Assembly: GCF_012275535.1 (NCBI RefSeq)
Contig: NZ_JAAVTK010000007.1
Coordinates: 189,956 to 253,955 of the forward strand
Length of the DNA: 64,000 bases
Direction: 5' to 3'
DNA from: Hymenobacter artigasi
GTDB taxonomy: Bacteria; Bacteroidota; Bacteroidia; Cytophagales; Hymenobacteraceae
The position numbers and the translations under genes are program-made. Position 1 is the first letter of the stretch, and every line of letters begins with the position of its first letter. Under the pieces are notes generated by a model. It made no database searches. It worked only from the letters and a program-made list of their open reading frames with translations, and was not told the origin of the DNA. Positions 28,830 through 40,061 of this stretch are shown here, piece by piece.

Positions 28830-28934
28830 AGAACGTCATGTCGAGCGCAGCCGAGACATCTCGCTCGGGGTAGTAATCTAAATCGGGCAAACGATGCGAG
28901 CGAGATGTCTCGGCTGCGCTCGACATGACGTTCT
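28830..28934. repeat. Inverted-repeat element, family A (38-base perfect arms)
   Basis: Perfect arms starting AGAACGTCATGTCGAGCGC flank a 29-base loop. This is one of the longest perfect copies of the family in the window. Confidence 0.88.
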
Positions 28935-28983
28935 GATAACCTGCTGATAAGCAAAACCGCTTCCAAAGCCGCCCATTTCTGGG

Positions 28984-28991
28984 TAGCTTTG
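28984..28991 (+). promoter_or_regulatory. Bacteroidota -7 box of dnaX
   Basis: TAGCTTTG lies 12 bases before the dnaX ATG, implying a very short leader of about 6 bases. Confidence 0.5.
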
Positions 28992-29003
28992 TAGATAGAA
29001 CTT

Positions 29004-31118
<2,115 letters not shown>

Positions 31119-31126
31119 AACGAGTA

Positions 31127-31220
31127 GGGGCGGGGTGGTACCCAGTAGGGCTTGTCCCCGTCCGCCGTTCGCGCCGAAGCAACGATTCAGTTCAACGACG
31201 GGCGGGTACGACCCCGCCCT
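31127..31220. repeat. Inverted-repeat element, family C
   Basis: GGGGCGGGGTGGTACCC and GGGTACGACCCCGCCCT form imperfect arms. A half copy of the left side occurs at 43264-43304. Confidence 0.6.
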
Positions 31221-31334
31221 GCTTCCCGCAAACGATTGGGGAAGCCTCTCATTGCTGCGCCAATCAGCAGTTGGCCCTGGGAAAACCTTGCAAGATAAGA
31301 CGAAATTTTGTTTTTTATTCCCCTATCAGCCAGC

Positions 31335-31342
31335 TACCTTTG
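31335..31342 (+). promoter_or_regulatory. Bacteroidota -7 box of the M16 peptidase gene
   Basis: TACCTTTG lies 37 bases before the GTG start at 31379. It supports that start, since the upstream in-frame ATG at 31271 would lie before the promoter. Confidence 0.6.
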
Positions 31343-31378
31343 TTTTTTGAACCCCCCAGCTACCCGCCTGCGACATTC

Positions 31379-34357
31379 GTGAAAAACAACTTTTTGCTGC
31401 TATTTCCTGCCCTGGCGGTACTGGGCCTCACCACGCAATGCCAATCGAGCAAGCCGGCTGTTGCTGCTTCCGCAGCCGCCAGCGCTGCGCCGGCTGCCGC
31501 GCCCCTGGCCGCCAAGGAATACCGCTACGAATCGGTGCCCGGCGACCCGCTCGGCGTGCGGATTTACAAGCTGGATAATGGCCTGACGGTCTATCTCTCA
31601 GACTACAAGGATGCGCCGCGCATTCAGACCTACTTGGCCGTGCGGGCTGGTTCCAAGAATGACCCCGCTACTGCCACCGGCCTCGCGCACTACCTGGAGC
31701 ACATGGTGTTCAAGGGCACTTCGAAGCTGGGCACGCAGGACTGGGCCAAAGAAAAAATAGAGCTTGATAAGATTGAGGCGCTCTACGAAGTGTACCGTGG
31801 GCAGCGCAACGATGCCGCCGCCCGCAAGCGCACATACCACCAGATTGACTCGATTTCGGGCGTGGCCGCTACCTACGCCGTGCCGAATGAGTACGATAAA
31901 GTAATGGGCGCCATCGGCGCGAAAGGCTCCAACGCCCACACCTCGAACGAGGAAACGGTGTACCAGGAAGATATTCCCAGCAACCAGCTGGAGAAGTGGG
32001 CGGCCATTCAGGCCGAGCGGATGCGCGAGATGGTGCCGCGCCTGTTCCATACCGAGCTGGAGGCTGTGTACGAGGAGAAAAACCGGGGCCTGGATTCCGA
32101 TTTCAACAAGGAGTTTGAGGCGCTGAATGCCTCGCTCTACCCCACGCACCCCTACGGCACCCAAACGACCATCGGTACGATTGAGCACCTGCAAAACCCG
32201 TCGATTACGGAAATTAAGAAGTATTTCGGCCAGTACTACGTGCCCAATAACGTGGCGCTGTGCCTGAGCGGCGATTTGGATTTCGACCAGACCATCCGGC
32301 TCATCGACAAATATTTTGGGGTGATGCCGAGCAAGCCGGTGCCGGTTTTCAACGCGCCGGTGGAACAGCCCATTACGGCCCCGATTACCAAGGAAATCAT
32401 CGGGCCGCAGTCGGAGAATGTGATGATTGGCTACCGCCTGCCGGGCAAGGCCTCGAAAGATGCCGTACGCCTGCGCATGCTGGACAAAATCCTGACCAAC
32501 GGCCAGGCCGGCCTCATCGACCTCGACCTGAACCAGCAGCAGAAGGTGCTGGAAGCCGCTTCGTTCACCGACCTCAACGACGACTATTCCACCCACGTCA
32601 TCTATGGCACGCCGCGCGCGGGGCAGAAGCTGGAAGACGTGAAGGCGCTGCTGCAAGGCGAGCTGGCCAAGGTGAAAGCCGGCAACTTCCCCGACTGGCT
32701 GATTCCGGCCATCATCAACAACGAGAAGCTGACGCGCACCAAGAGCTACGAAAGCAACGAGGCCCGCGCCAGCGCCATGTACGAGGCGTTTATCGAACGC
32801 ATCGACTGGAAAGATTACCTGCAGCAGCAGGACGATTTCGGCAAAATCACGAAAGCCGAAATCGTAAAATTCGCCAACGACAACTACGGCGAAAACTTCG
32901 TAACCGTGTTCAAGCGCACCGGCGTCGACCCCAACAAGGTGAAGGTGGTGAAGCCCGCCATCACGCCCGTGCCAGCCAACCGCGACGTGGCTTCTGCCTA
33001 CTACAAGCAGCTCACGGCCCTGCCAAGCACGGAGCTGGAACCCGTGTTCGTCGACTACAAGAAAGACATTCAGGAAACGGAAATCAAGCCCGGCCTGCCG
33101 CTGTACTACACCCACAACGCCGAAAACGGCCTGTTCAACCTGTCCTACGTTTTCGACCTGGGCAAGAACAACGACCCGCGCTGGGGGCTTGCCGCCGATT
33201 ACCTGCAGTACCTCGGTACCGGCAAGTACACCGCCGCGCAGTTGCAGCAGGAGTTCTACAAGCTGGGCTGCTCCTTCAACGTGAGCAGCGGCGCCGACCG
33301 CATTTTCGTGACCCTCAACGGCCTCGACAGCAACCTGGAGCCCGCATTGCAGCTGTTTGAACAGCTGATGGCCGCGCCCAAGCCCGACGCCACCGCCCTG
33401 AAAAACATGGTAGCCGGCGTGCTCAAGCAGCGCCAGGACGCCAAGCTCGAAAAGCGCGTGATTCTGAATGCAGCAATGGTGAGCTACGTGAAATACGGCC
33501 CCAAAAACCCCTTTACGAATAATCTGAGCGAGAAAGAGCTAAAGGCCCTGAAGCCCGAGCAGCTCACGGCCCTGATTAAGAAACTGGAGACATACCAGCA
33601 TCGGGTGCTGTATTACGGGCCGCGCACTGAAGAGGCAACTGTAACTGTACTTAAAGCAGAGCATAAAACCCCCGCCAAACTCACGCCCGCTCCGGCGGCC
33701 AAAGACTTCGCCGAGCAGCCCCTGAAAGACAAAAAGGTCTACTGGGTGGACTACAACATGGTGCAGGCCGAAATCTTGTTCCTGACCAAGGGCGACCTAT
33801 ATAGTAAGGAGCTGGCTCCCACGCTGGCGCTCTACAACGAGTATTTCGGCGGTGGCATGGGCAGCATCGTGTTTCAGGATTTGCGCGAGAGCAAGGCGCT
33901 GGCCTATTCGGCCTACTCCGGCTACAACAGCGCCGACAAGCTGGGCCGCTCCAACTACAACCTGAGCTACATCGGCACGCAGAGCGACAAGCTGCCCGAG
34001 GCCATGGCCGGCATGGAAGCCCTGCTCACCGAGATGCCCGTGGCCGAAGCCAACCTGGAAATCGCCAAAAACGCCATTCGCAACAGCATCAGCACTGAGC
34101 GCATTACCAAGGGCAACATCCTGATGAGCTACGAGCGCGCCAAGCGCCTCGGCCTCGACTACGACCTGCGCCGCGACGTGTACGCGAGCACCCAGAAAAT
34201 GACGTTTGATGAATTGAGGAAGTTTCAGCTAGCCAAGATTAGCGGACAAAACCAGGTTATTCTGGTTATTGGTTCGAAAGACCGGCTCAACTTCAAGGAG
34301 CTGGCCAAGTACGGCCAGGTGCAGCAGCTCACGCTGAAAGAGATTTTCGGGTACTAG
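31379..34357 (+). CDS. M16-family zinc peptidase (two-lobe, lipoprotein-like)
   Basis: A 992-residue pitrilysin-type protease. The start GTG gives VKNNFLLLFPALAVLGLTTQC, a lipoprotein-like signal. The inverted zinc motif HYLEH is in GLAHYLEHMVFKGT, followed about 75-80 residues later by the third ligand in ELEAVYEEKNRG. A second, inactive M16 lobe follows (from about residue 560), as in full-length family members. It probably degrades peptides in the periplasm. A -7 box lies just before the GTG, ruling against the longer frame from 31271. Confidence 0.92.
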   Translation: MKNNFLLLFPALAVLGLTTQCQSSKPAVAASAAASAAPAAAPLAAKEYRYESVPGDPLGVRIYKLDNGLTVYLSDYKDAPRIQTYLAVRAGSKNDPATATGLAHYLEHMVFKGTSKLGTQDWAKEKIELDKIEALYEVYRGQRNDAAARKRTYHQIDSISGVAATYAVPNEYDKVMGAIGAKGSNAHTSNEETVYQEDIPSNQLEKWAAIQAERMREMVPRLFHTELEAVYEEKNRGLDSDFNKEFEALNASLYPTHPYGTQTTIGTIEHLQNPSITEIKKYFGQYYVPNNVALCLSGDLDFDQTIRLIDKYFGVMPSKPVPVFNAPVEQPITAPITKEIIGPQSENVMIGYRLPGKASKDAVRLRMLDKILTNGQAGLIDLDLNQQQKVLEAASFTDLNDDYSTHVIYGTPRAGQKLEDVKALLQGELAKVKAGNFPDWLIPAIINNEKLTRTKSYESNEARASAMYEAFIERIDWKDYLQQQDDFGKITKAEIVKFANDNYGENFVTVFKRTGVDPNKVKVVKPAITPVPANRDVASAYYKQLTALPSTELEPVFVDYKKDIQETEIKPGLPLYYTHNAENGLFNLSYVFDLGKNNDPRWGLAADYLQYLGTGKYTAAQLQQEFYKLGCSFNVSSGADRIFVTLNGLDSNLEPALQLFEQLMAAPKPDATALKNMVAGVLKQRQDAKLEKRVILNAAMVSYVKYGPKNPFTNNLSEKELKALKPEQLTALIKKLETYQHRVLYYGPRTEEATVTVLKAEHKTPAKLTPAPAAKDFAEQPLKDKKVYWVDYNMVQAEILFLTKGDLYSKELAPTLALYNEYFGGGMGSIVFQDLRESKALAYSAYSGYNSADKLGRSNYNLSYIGTQSDKLPEAMAGMEALLTEMPVAEANLEIAKNAIRNSISTERITKGNILMSYERAKRLGLDYDLRRDVYASTQKMTFDELRKFQLAKISGQNQVILVIGSKDRLNFKELAKYGQVQQLTLKEIFGY

Positions 34358-34379
34358 GCAACGGTACCGTCCCAGGGGG

Positions 34380-34523
34380 CACCTCACCCCCCTAGCCCCC
34401 CTCTCCTTTGGGAGAGGGGGGGACTAGTTTCTGGCCCAGGCTGGAACAGTTCTAAGGCTAGAAATTAAAAGACCAAAAGCTAGTCCCCCTCTCCGCAAGG
34501 AGAGGGGCTAGGGGTGAGGTGAC
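34380..34523. repeat. Inverted-repeat element, family B variant
   Basis: Arms with CACCTCACCCC...CCCCTCTCC and GGAGAGGGG...GGTGAGGTG flank an unrelated AT-richer loop. It is related to the 9.1 and 12.8 kb elements through the GGTGAGGTGACCCGC end. It lies between the M16 gene and icd. Confidence 0.75.
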
Positions 34524-34560
34524 CCGCCTGAACATTAACTAAAAACACTACTTTACCCAC

Positions 34561-35826
34561 ATGGCAGAGCAAAAAATCACCATTAAAAACGGCAAGCTGA
34601 CCGTTCCGGACAAACCCACTATTCCCTTCATCGAGGGCGACGGTATCGGGCCGGATATCTGGCGCGCCTCCAAACTGGTGTTCGACGCCGCAGTGGAGAA
34701 AGCCTACGGCGGTAAAAAGCAGCTGATGTGGAAGGAAGTGCTGGCTGGCGAGAAAGCCTATAAAGCCACCACCAACTGGCTGCCCACCGAAACCCTCGAC
34801 GCATTCCGCGAATACCTCGTGGGCATCAAAGGCCCCCTGACTACGCCCGTGGGCGGCGGCATCCGCTCGCTGAACGTGGCCCTGCGCCAGGAGCTGGACC
34901 TGTACGCCTGCGTGCGCCCCGTGCGCTACTATGACGGCGTGCCCTCGCCGGTGAAGCACCCGGAGCTGACGGATATGGTCATCTTCCGCGAAAACACGGA
35001 GGACATCTACGCCGGCATCGAGTACATGAACGGCACGCCCCAGGCCCAGAAAATGCTCGAATTCCTGCAGGACGAGATGGGCGTGAAGAAAATCCGCTTC
35101 CCCGAGTCGTCCTCGTTCGGCATCAAGCCCGTGAGCAAGGAAGGCACCGAGCGCCTCGTGCGCGCCGCCATCAAGTACGCGCTGGAGCACAAGAAACCCT
35201 CGGTGACCATCGTGCACAAGGGCAACATCATGAAGTTCACCGAAGGCGCGTTCAAAACCTGGGGCTACGAGCTGGCCGAGAAGGAGTTTGGCGCGAAGGT
35301 GTTCACTTGGGCCCAGTACGATAAAATCGTGGCCAAGCAGGGCGTGGCCGTGGCCGACGCGCTGCAAAAGCAGGCCGTGGACCAGGGCAAGCTCATCATC
35401 AAGGACAGCATCGCTGATGCTTTCCTGCAGCAGATTCTGCTACGCCCCTCGGAGTACTCGGTGGTGGCCACCCTGAACCTGAACGGCGACTACATCTCCG
35501 ATGCGCTGGCGGCTATCGTGGGCGGCATCGGCATCGCGCCGGGCGCCAACATCAACTACAGCACCGGCCACGCCATCTTCGAAGCCACCCACGGCACGGC
35601 CCCCAAATACGCCAACCTCGACAAGGTGAACCCCGGCTCGGTTATCCTCTCCGGCGTGATGATGCTGGAGTACATGGGCTGGAAAGAAGCCGCTGCCCTC
35701 ATCAACAAAGGTCTCGAAGCCGCCATCGCCAGCAAGCGCGTAACCTACGACTTCGAACGCCAGATGGAAGGTGCCACCTTGCTCAAAACGAGCGAATTCG
35801 GCCAGGAAATTATCAAGAATATGTAG
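34561..35826 (+). CDS. icd: NADP-dependent isocitrate dehydrogenase
   Basis: A 421-residue enzyme that oxidises isocitrate to 2-oxoglutarate and CO2 in the TCA cycle. It is of the E. coli type. [16 protein letters not shown] opens the fold, and the substrate loop [17 protein letters not shown] carries the Ser that IDH kinase modifies in enterics. [31 protein letters not shown] and [11 protein letters not shown] complete the active site. No IDH kinase is nearby. A terminator follows. Confidence 0.97.
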   Translation: MAEQKITIKNGKLTVPDKPTIPFIEGDGIGPDIWRASKLVFDAAVEKAYGGKKQLMWKEVLAGEKAYKATTNWLPTETLDAFREYLVGIKGPLTTPVGGGIRSLNVALRQELDLYACVRPVRYYDGVPSPVKHPELTDMVIFRENTEDIYAGIEYMNGTPQAQKMLEFLQDEMGVKKIRFPESSSFGIKPVSKEGTERLVRAAIKYALEHKKPSVTIVHKGNIMKFTEGAFKTWGYELAEKEFGAKVFTWAQYDKIVAKQGVAVADALQKQAVDQGKLIIKDSIADAFLQQILLRPSEYSVVATLNLNGDYISDALAAIVGGIGIAPGANINYSTGHAIFEATHGTAPKYANLDKVNPGSVILSGVMMLEYMGWKEAAALINKGLEAAIASKRVTYDFERQMEGATLLKTSEFGQEIIKNM

Positions 35827-35855
35827 TAGCTTGGCTGCGGCCTAAGCACCAACAG

Positions 35856-35894
35856 AAACCCCCGCGTCGGCTGCAAAGCTGGCGCGGGGGTTTT
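35856..35894 (+). terminator. Intrinsic terminator of icd
   Basis: AAACCCCCGCG pairs with CGCGGGGGTTTT, starting about 30 bases after the icd stop codon. Confidence 0.8.
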
Positions 35895-36026
35895 GGTTTA
35901 ATATTCAGACTGGCCATGCTCGTGATAAATGGGTAATTACCAAGAACAAGCCGTGCGTTAGCAGAAGCAGAATGAATAAAAAATGCGTAATCGGGCTATC
36001 GGTCGCGTCTAGTTAACTTCTTCCCC

Positions 36027-36482
36027 ATGAAAATGCTCTTGCTACCTTGCTTTATCCTTTTGACTCGAGCCATGAGCATTCAGGTCCAGGTATCGGTGGT
36101 GGTAAACCCCGACGGCACGCATACTGTGGTGCATCAGAATGGCAATACCACCGTGGCAGTGAACCCGGATGGCACGCACTCGACCTTGATGCGCAACGGC
36201 AATATGGCCATTATCACCTACCCCAACGGGACCACCTCCACGGTTATCAACCCGGAAAGCACCCCAACGGTGATAGTAAACCCGGATGGCACGCACAGCA
36301 CGCTACACCGCAACGGCAACACCACGGTGCTGGTCGGCCCCAATGGCAAGCACCGCACAATGGTCGAAAACGGCAACACCACCTTCCTAATCGGACCCGA
36401 CGGCCGCACGCGTACCATCCTGCGGGCCGACAGCACCCGGTATCCCTTCTTCCCCTGGTCTTTCGGCAAGCGCCACAAATAG
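36027..36482 (+). CDS. Secreted NPDGT/NGNTT repeat protein
   Basis: A 151-residue protein with a short signal-like start (MKMLLLPCFILLTRAMS) and about six imperfect 18-20 residue repeats. Each has a turn of NPDGTHSTL or GPNGKHRTM type followed by xRNGNTTV. The pattern suggests short beta hairpins stacked as a solenoid or sheet. It ends in a basic FGKRHK tail. No named family is recognised. It follows the icd terminator and is a single gene. Confidence 0.65.
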   Translation: MKMLLLPCFILLTRAMSIQVQVSVVVNPDGTHTVVHQNGNTTVAVNPDGTHSTLMRNGNMAIITYPNGTTSTVINPESTPTVIVNPDGTHSTLHRNGNTTVLVGPNGKHRTMVENGNTTFLIGPDGRTRTILRADSTRYPFFPWSFGKRHK

Positions 36483-36543
36483 CTGTGAGCGTGCATGGAG
36501 TGGGGTTCCAGCCCCATTCCATGCACGTAGCCATCTCCCTGCG

Positions 36544-36627
36544 CTATGCCCCTGGCTTCAGCCGCTGGAACGCGTTGTTCAGTACTTCGCCCCATATCGG
36601 GGCCAGAATTATGTTTTCCAGCCCCTG
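36544..36627 (-). pseudogene. Degenerate copy of the oxidoreductase C-terminus
   Basis: Reads QGLENIILAPIWGEVLNNAF and ends RLKPGA-stop, against QELENMILAHPVWGEVLNNAF and RLKPGE at the end of the intact gene at 37045. One residue is missing, and roughly a quarter of bases differ. It begins directly at the edge of an inverted-repeat element, so it looks like a truncated 3' duplicate. Confidence 0.7.
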
Positions 36628-36762
36628 CTGGCGCGCGTCTGCGACGCGCTGCCCGCTGGATTCGAGCCTGTGGCTCGGGCACTGAACAACGGGGCCAAAC
36701 AGAACCACAACCCGAGCCGCAGGCTCGAATCCAGTCGGCAGCGCGTCGCAGACGCGCGCCAG
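36628..36762. repeat. Inverted repeat with about 52-base arms
   Basis: The left arm contains GCGCGTCTGCGACGCGCTGC and GGATTCGAGCC. The right arm is its complement with a few mismatches, around a 31-base loop. It directly abuts the oxidoreductase fragment. Confidence 0.8.
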
Positions 36763-36880
36763 CGCCACACAAAAAAGGGTGCCCACGCTCGGCGCGGGTG
36801 CCTTTCTCTATTGCCAAACGACTCCACGAAACCTAAGCCGCTTTCGGACCTTTCGTTGTGGCTGTTACTCCCCAAACTGG

Positions 36881-37031
36881 CGCGAGTTTAGCGCAGCGTA
36901 ACTCGTGACCAAGCATGCCGGGGGGCTGAGCCTCCCCCGGCCGCGCCGATAGAAACCGGTAGCATCGTTCTACCGGGCGATTTGAAAACTCGCATCATAA
37001 CCGGCACGAGTTACGCTGCGCTAAACTCGCG
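36881..37031. repeat. Inverted repeat with perfect 27-base ends
   Basis: CGCGAGTTTAGCGCAGCG... and its exact complement bound a 151-base unit. The theme AGTTTAGCGC/GCGCTAAACT recurs in the element at 52717-52906. It lies 13 bases after the stop codon of the flavoprotein gene. Confidence 0.82.
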
Positions 37032-37044
37032 CTAGCGCCGCCAA

Positions 37045-38445
37045 CTACTCCCCCGGTTTCAGCCGCTGAAAAGCATTATTCAGCACCTCACCCCACACGG
37101 GGTGGGCAAGAATCATATTCTCTAATTCCTGGTAGCGCAGGCCGCCCGCCATGGCCAGCTGGAACATGGTCATGATTTCGCCGCCCTGTTCGCAGAACAC
37201 GGCCGCGCCCAGCAGCCGGTCGTCGTCGCCCACCAGCACCTCCACGAAGCCCTCGGTTTCGCCCGTTTGCACGGCCCGGCCGATGGTGCTGGCCGGCAGC
37301 CGGCTTACGCGGTAGGGGATGCCTTTTTCCTTCGCTTGGTTCTTCGAGAGGCTGATGCGGCCCAGCTGCGGCTCCGTGAATACCACGTAGGGCATGGGCC
37401 GGCCTTCGGTGGTACGCTGGCCGTTGTGCAGCAGGGCATCGCGCACAATGCGGTAATCGTCGTAGCTGATATGGGTGAATTGCGGGCCGCCCTTCACGTC
37501 GCCCAGCGCGTACACGCCGCGGGTGCTGGTTTGCAGGCGCTCGTTGGCTTCAATGTAGCCGTGTTCGTCGAGGGTGATGCTGGTGTGCTCCAGGCCGAGG
37601 TCGCTGGTGTTGGGCGTGCGGCCCACGGCCACCAGCAGGTGGCTGCCGCGTAGGCGGCGCTCGCCGTCGGGCGTGTCCACCGTCACGGTGAGAGTACCGT
37701 TGGCCCCGCGCGATACGCGGCGGGTGTTCGCATTCAGCACCAGCTCCACGCCTGATTCGGTCAGCAACTCTTCGAGCGGGTGGCTCACGTCGGGGTCTTC
37801 GCGCGACATCAGGCGGGGCTCCTTATCGATGATGGTGACGCGGGTGCCCAGCCGACAGAACATCTGGCTGAACTCAACCCCAATGTAGCTGCCGCCCAGA
37901 ATGAGCAGGTGCTCGGGCTGCTCCGTCAGGTTCAGCAGGAGCGAGTCGCTGGTGAGATAGCCGCTGTCGGCCAGTCCTTCAATGTCGGGTACGGCGGCGC
38001 AGGTGCCGGTGTTGATGAAGATGAGCGGGGCCGTGAGGTGCTGCTCGCCGCCGCCCACCAGCGCCACTTGCAGCGAGTGGGGAGCCGTGAACTGCGCCCG
38101 CCCCCGGATAAGCGTAATGCCGTCGTGAACTTCCGTAATCTTGCGGTGGAGGCTGTCGCGCGAATGCTGGCGCAGCGTCTGCATCCGCTCAATTACGGCC
38201 CCGAAGTTCACCACCGGCTCAGGGGCTTCAATGCCCAGCGCGCCCGCCGTGCGCACGAGGTGCGCCCGTTGCGCCGAGGCCAGCAGCGCCTTGGTGGGCG
38301 CACAGCCGTAGTTGATGCAGGAGCCCCCCAGAAAATCGCTCTCGATGAAGGCCACGCGGCGGCCGGCGGCGGCCAGCGCGTAGGAAAGGGGCGTACCGGC
38401 CTGGCCGGCCCCAATAATGATGGCATCAAACGAATCAGCAGGCAT
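37045..38445 (-). CDS. Mercuric-reductase-like FAD/NAD(P) disulfide oxidoreductase
   Basis: A 466-residue class I pyridine nucleotide-disulfide reductase. The FAD site is IIIGAGQAGTPLSYALAAAG, the redox disulfide is CINYGC (C-x4-C) followed by APTKALL, and NAD(P) binds at ILGGSYIGVEFSQM. The second FAD motif is YALGDVKGG. The dimerisation domain ends AHPVWGEVLNNAF. It lacks the N-terminal HMA domain and C-terminal Cys pair of true MerA, so the substrate is unknown. A broken copy of its 3' end lies 0.4 kb away. Confidence 0.88.
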   Translation of the reverse strand: MPADSFDAIIIGAGQAGTPLSYALAAAGRRVAFIESDFLGGSCINYGCAPTKALLASAQRAHLVRTAGALGIEAPEPVVNFGAVIERMQTLRQHSRDSLHRKITEVHDGITLIRGRAQFTAPHSLQVALVGGGEQHLTAPLIFINTGTCAAVPDIEGLADSGYLTSDSLLLNLTEQPEHLLILGGSYIGVEFSQMFCRLGTRVTIIDKEPRLMSREDPDVSHPLEELLTESGVELVLNANTRRVSRGANGTLTVTVDTPDGERRLRGSHLLVAVGRTPNTSDLGLEHTSITLDEHGYIEANERLQTSTRGVYALGDVKGGPQFTHISYDDYRIVRDALLHNGQRTTEGRPMPYVVFTEPQLGRISLSKNQAKEKGIPYRVSRLPASTIGRAVQTGETEGFVEVLVGDDDRLLGAAVFCEQGGEIMTMFQLAMAGGLRYQELENMILAHPVWGEVLNNAFQRLKPGE

Positions 38446-38607
38446 AACGGGCGTGGCGAAGGAGATTAATTATGCCCTTACATACGGCCCGGCTTACGCG
38501 CGCGACTGAGCTCAACCCAGGAAATGCGGGAGAATGTCGGGCGGAAACACGAAATTGCCGTATCAGGCGTTGCCTGTCCTCATTCCTGCCCCGCCTCGCC
38601 CCGCTGT

Positions 38608-39342
38608 ATGAAGCATTTGTTGCGTCTGATTTTCTTAGCTGTTTCCTCAGGCCTCACGGGCTGCGCCTCGCTGTATTTTCCGCCCCCGCCCCACGCGCCC
38701 ATGCTCACGCACCAGGGCGAGTTCTACGGCACCGTAAGCACCAATCAGCACACCAATTATGCCCTGCAAGGGGCCTACGGCCTCACCAACCACCTGGCGG
38801 TAGCCGGCACGTTCTCCTCGTTGCACCGCAAAAAATCCGATAAAACCGAGAACATCGACTTCGGCGAAGCCAGCCTCGGCTACTTCACCCGCCTGCCCGA
38901 CAAGCGCGTGCTGGAAGTGTACGTGGGCGGCGGCGGCGGGGCCACCGAGCGCATCGAGCGCAATGAGGCCCAAATCACCAGTCGCACCCTCGATGGCAGC
39001 CTGTCCAAAGTATTCGGGCAGGTTAACTACGCGCAGAAAAAACGCAACAACCTGCACCTCTTCAACCGCGACTTTCCGCTCACCTACGGCGTGGCCATGC
39101 GCCTGAGCTACATGCAGCTCAACAACTTCAAGATTGACGGCATGGCCGCGCCCGGCGAAAGCAACGTGTTTTTCGAGCCCATCACCTTCACCCGCACCCA
39201 GATTGCCGGCCCGGTGCAGCTACAGCTCATCAGCGGCCAGATTTTCGGCTTCCGCAGCAACAAGTACCTTAAAGCGGCTAATTCGGTGTTTCAGGTGGGC
39301 ATTGTGATTAATCTGGACAAGAACACCACGCTGAACGAGTAG
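38608..39342 (+). CDS. Probable outer-membrane lipoprotein
   Basis: A 244-residue protein with signal MKHLLRLIFLAVSSGLTGC and a lipobox LTGC. The mature part has alternating strands (YALQGAYGLTNHLAVAGTF, LEVYVGGGGG, PLTYGVAMRLSYMQL) and ends in FQVGIVINLDKN, suggesting a small beta-barrel or calycin-like fold. The family is not recognised. It is divergent from the flavoprotein gene. The frame is open 28 codons upstream, but the lipoprotein signal decides the start. Confidence 0.7.
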   Translation: MKHLLRLIFLAVSSGLTGCASLYFPPPPHAPMLTHQGEFYGTVSTNQHTNYALQGAYGLTNHLAVAGTFSSLHRKKSDKTENIDFGEASLGYFTRLPDKRVLEVYVGGGGGATERIERNEAQITSRTLDGSLSKVFGQVNYAQKKRNNLHLFNRDFPLTYGVAMRLSYMQLNNFKIDGMAAPGESNVFFEPITFTRTQIAGPVQLQLISGQIFGFRSNKYLKAANSVFQVGIVINLDKNTTLNE

Positions 39343-39351
39343 GCTTATTGT

Positions 39352-40008
39352 ATGGATGTCGAGTTGGTTCCCGTGTTGGAAATTCCCATAATGGCGCAGA
39401 GGCGGCTACAGGAAATTCAGCGCCCACCTGCTACTTTCCAGCAAAACCCGATTGAGTGGGATGAGTACCAACGGCAACTTTTAGTAACGGCGGGATTCTC
39501 CGATTACCAGCGCGTAATTCAAGGTTGCAGTTTCGTGCGTGCTGACCAATGGAGCCTGACGGACTTAAGGATGCTGGTGCAGAATCATTTGGCCGGTGAT
39601 AAGGAACCAATTCCCATAAAAGAGTCGTGCGCACTGTTTGGCGGATGCGTCCTTATCGTGGATGGCGTGCCGGTATTGGTGCCGCAGTGTTGCAGCACAA
39701 TCGCTGATTTTGCCAGTTGGGAGGCAGTACTAACGCCACAGTTTACATCAGGGCCATTTTGCCTTGAAGGTCACCCAGGCCCAGAAGCGGTGAAAACCGA
39801 TACCCGACTTATAATAACATGCGAAGACCAGGATGAAAGTTTCGACCAACCCGCGCAACCAAAAATAGAATTGGAAATAGTTGCTTTAGCTTTTGCCACG
39901 GAGCAGGCAAAGCAGATTATGGACGCGTTGTCCGATAAAATTGATTTCCTATCTACTGAGTTAGGCGTGGCAAAGGCTTCTCATTTTCTCGTTTGGGGAA
40001 AATCATGA
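39352..40008 (+). CDS. Hypothetical cytoplasmic protein, less GC-rich
   Basis: A 218-residue protein with no signal or membrane segment. It is acidic, with several Cys residues (ESCALFGGCVLIV; PQCCSTIADFASWEA). Codons use A/T in the third position clearly more than the neighbours, a sign of possible transfer. It starts 9 bases after the preceding lipoprotein gene and ends inside a bidirectional terminator. It is not recognised; an immunity-type protein is conceivable but unsupported. Confidence 0.6.
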   Translation: MDVELVPVLEIPIMAQRRLQEIQRPPATFQQNPIEWDEYQRQLLVTAGFSDYQRVIQGCSFVRADQWSLTDLRMLVQNHLAGDKEPIPIKESCALFGGCVLIVDGVPVLVPQCCSTIADFASWEAVLTPQFTSGPFCLEGHPGPEAVKTDTRLIITCEDQDESFDQPAQPKIELEIVALAFATEQAKQIMDALSDKIDFLSTELGVAKASHFLVWGKS

Positions 40009-40041
40009 AAAAAGGCCTCAGCATTAGCTGAGGCCTTTTTT
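40008..40041. terminator. Bidirectional intrinsic terminator
   Basis: AAAAAAGGCCTCAGC pairs with GCTGAGGCCTTTTTT. It serves the preceding plus-strand gene and sucD on the minus strand. Confidence 0.88.
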
Positions 40042-40061
40042 GTGTAAACAGCAGGCTTAAA

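Larger units (their letters stand above)
28693..29003. other. Gene-free stretch between divergent ssrA and dnaX
   Basis: It holds a long inverted repeat (28830-28934) and the dnaX -7 box. No gene is seen. The ssrA promoter should lie here but has no clear consensus. Confidence 0.5.
36483..37044. other. Gene-free repeat cluster with an oxidoreductase fragment
   Basis: The interval contains a hairpin at 36491-36526 (GTGCATGGAGTGGGG with its complement), a degenerate copy of the 3' end of the neighbouring flavoprotein gene, and two long inverted repeats. No intact gene is seen. Confidence 0.6.

Noticed and set aside
36544..36786. 80-codon frame on the minus strand as a real gene
   Set aside because: Only the last 27 codons resemble a protein; the rest is an inverted-repeat element.
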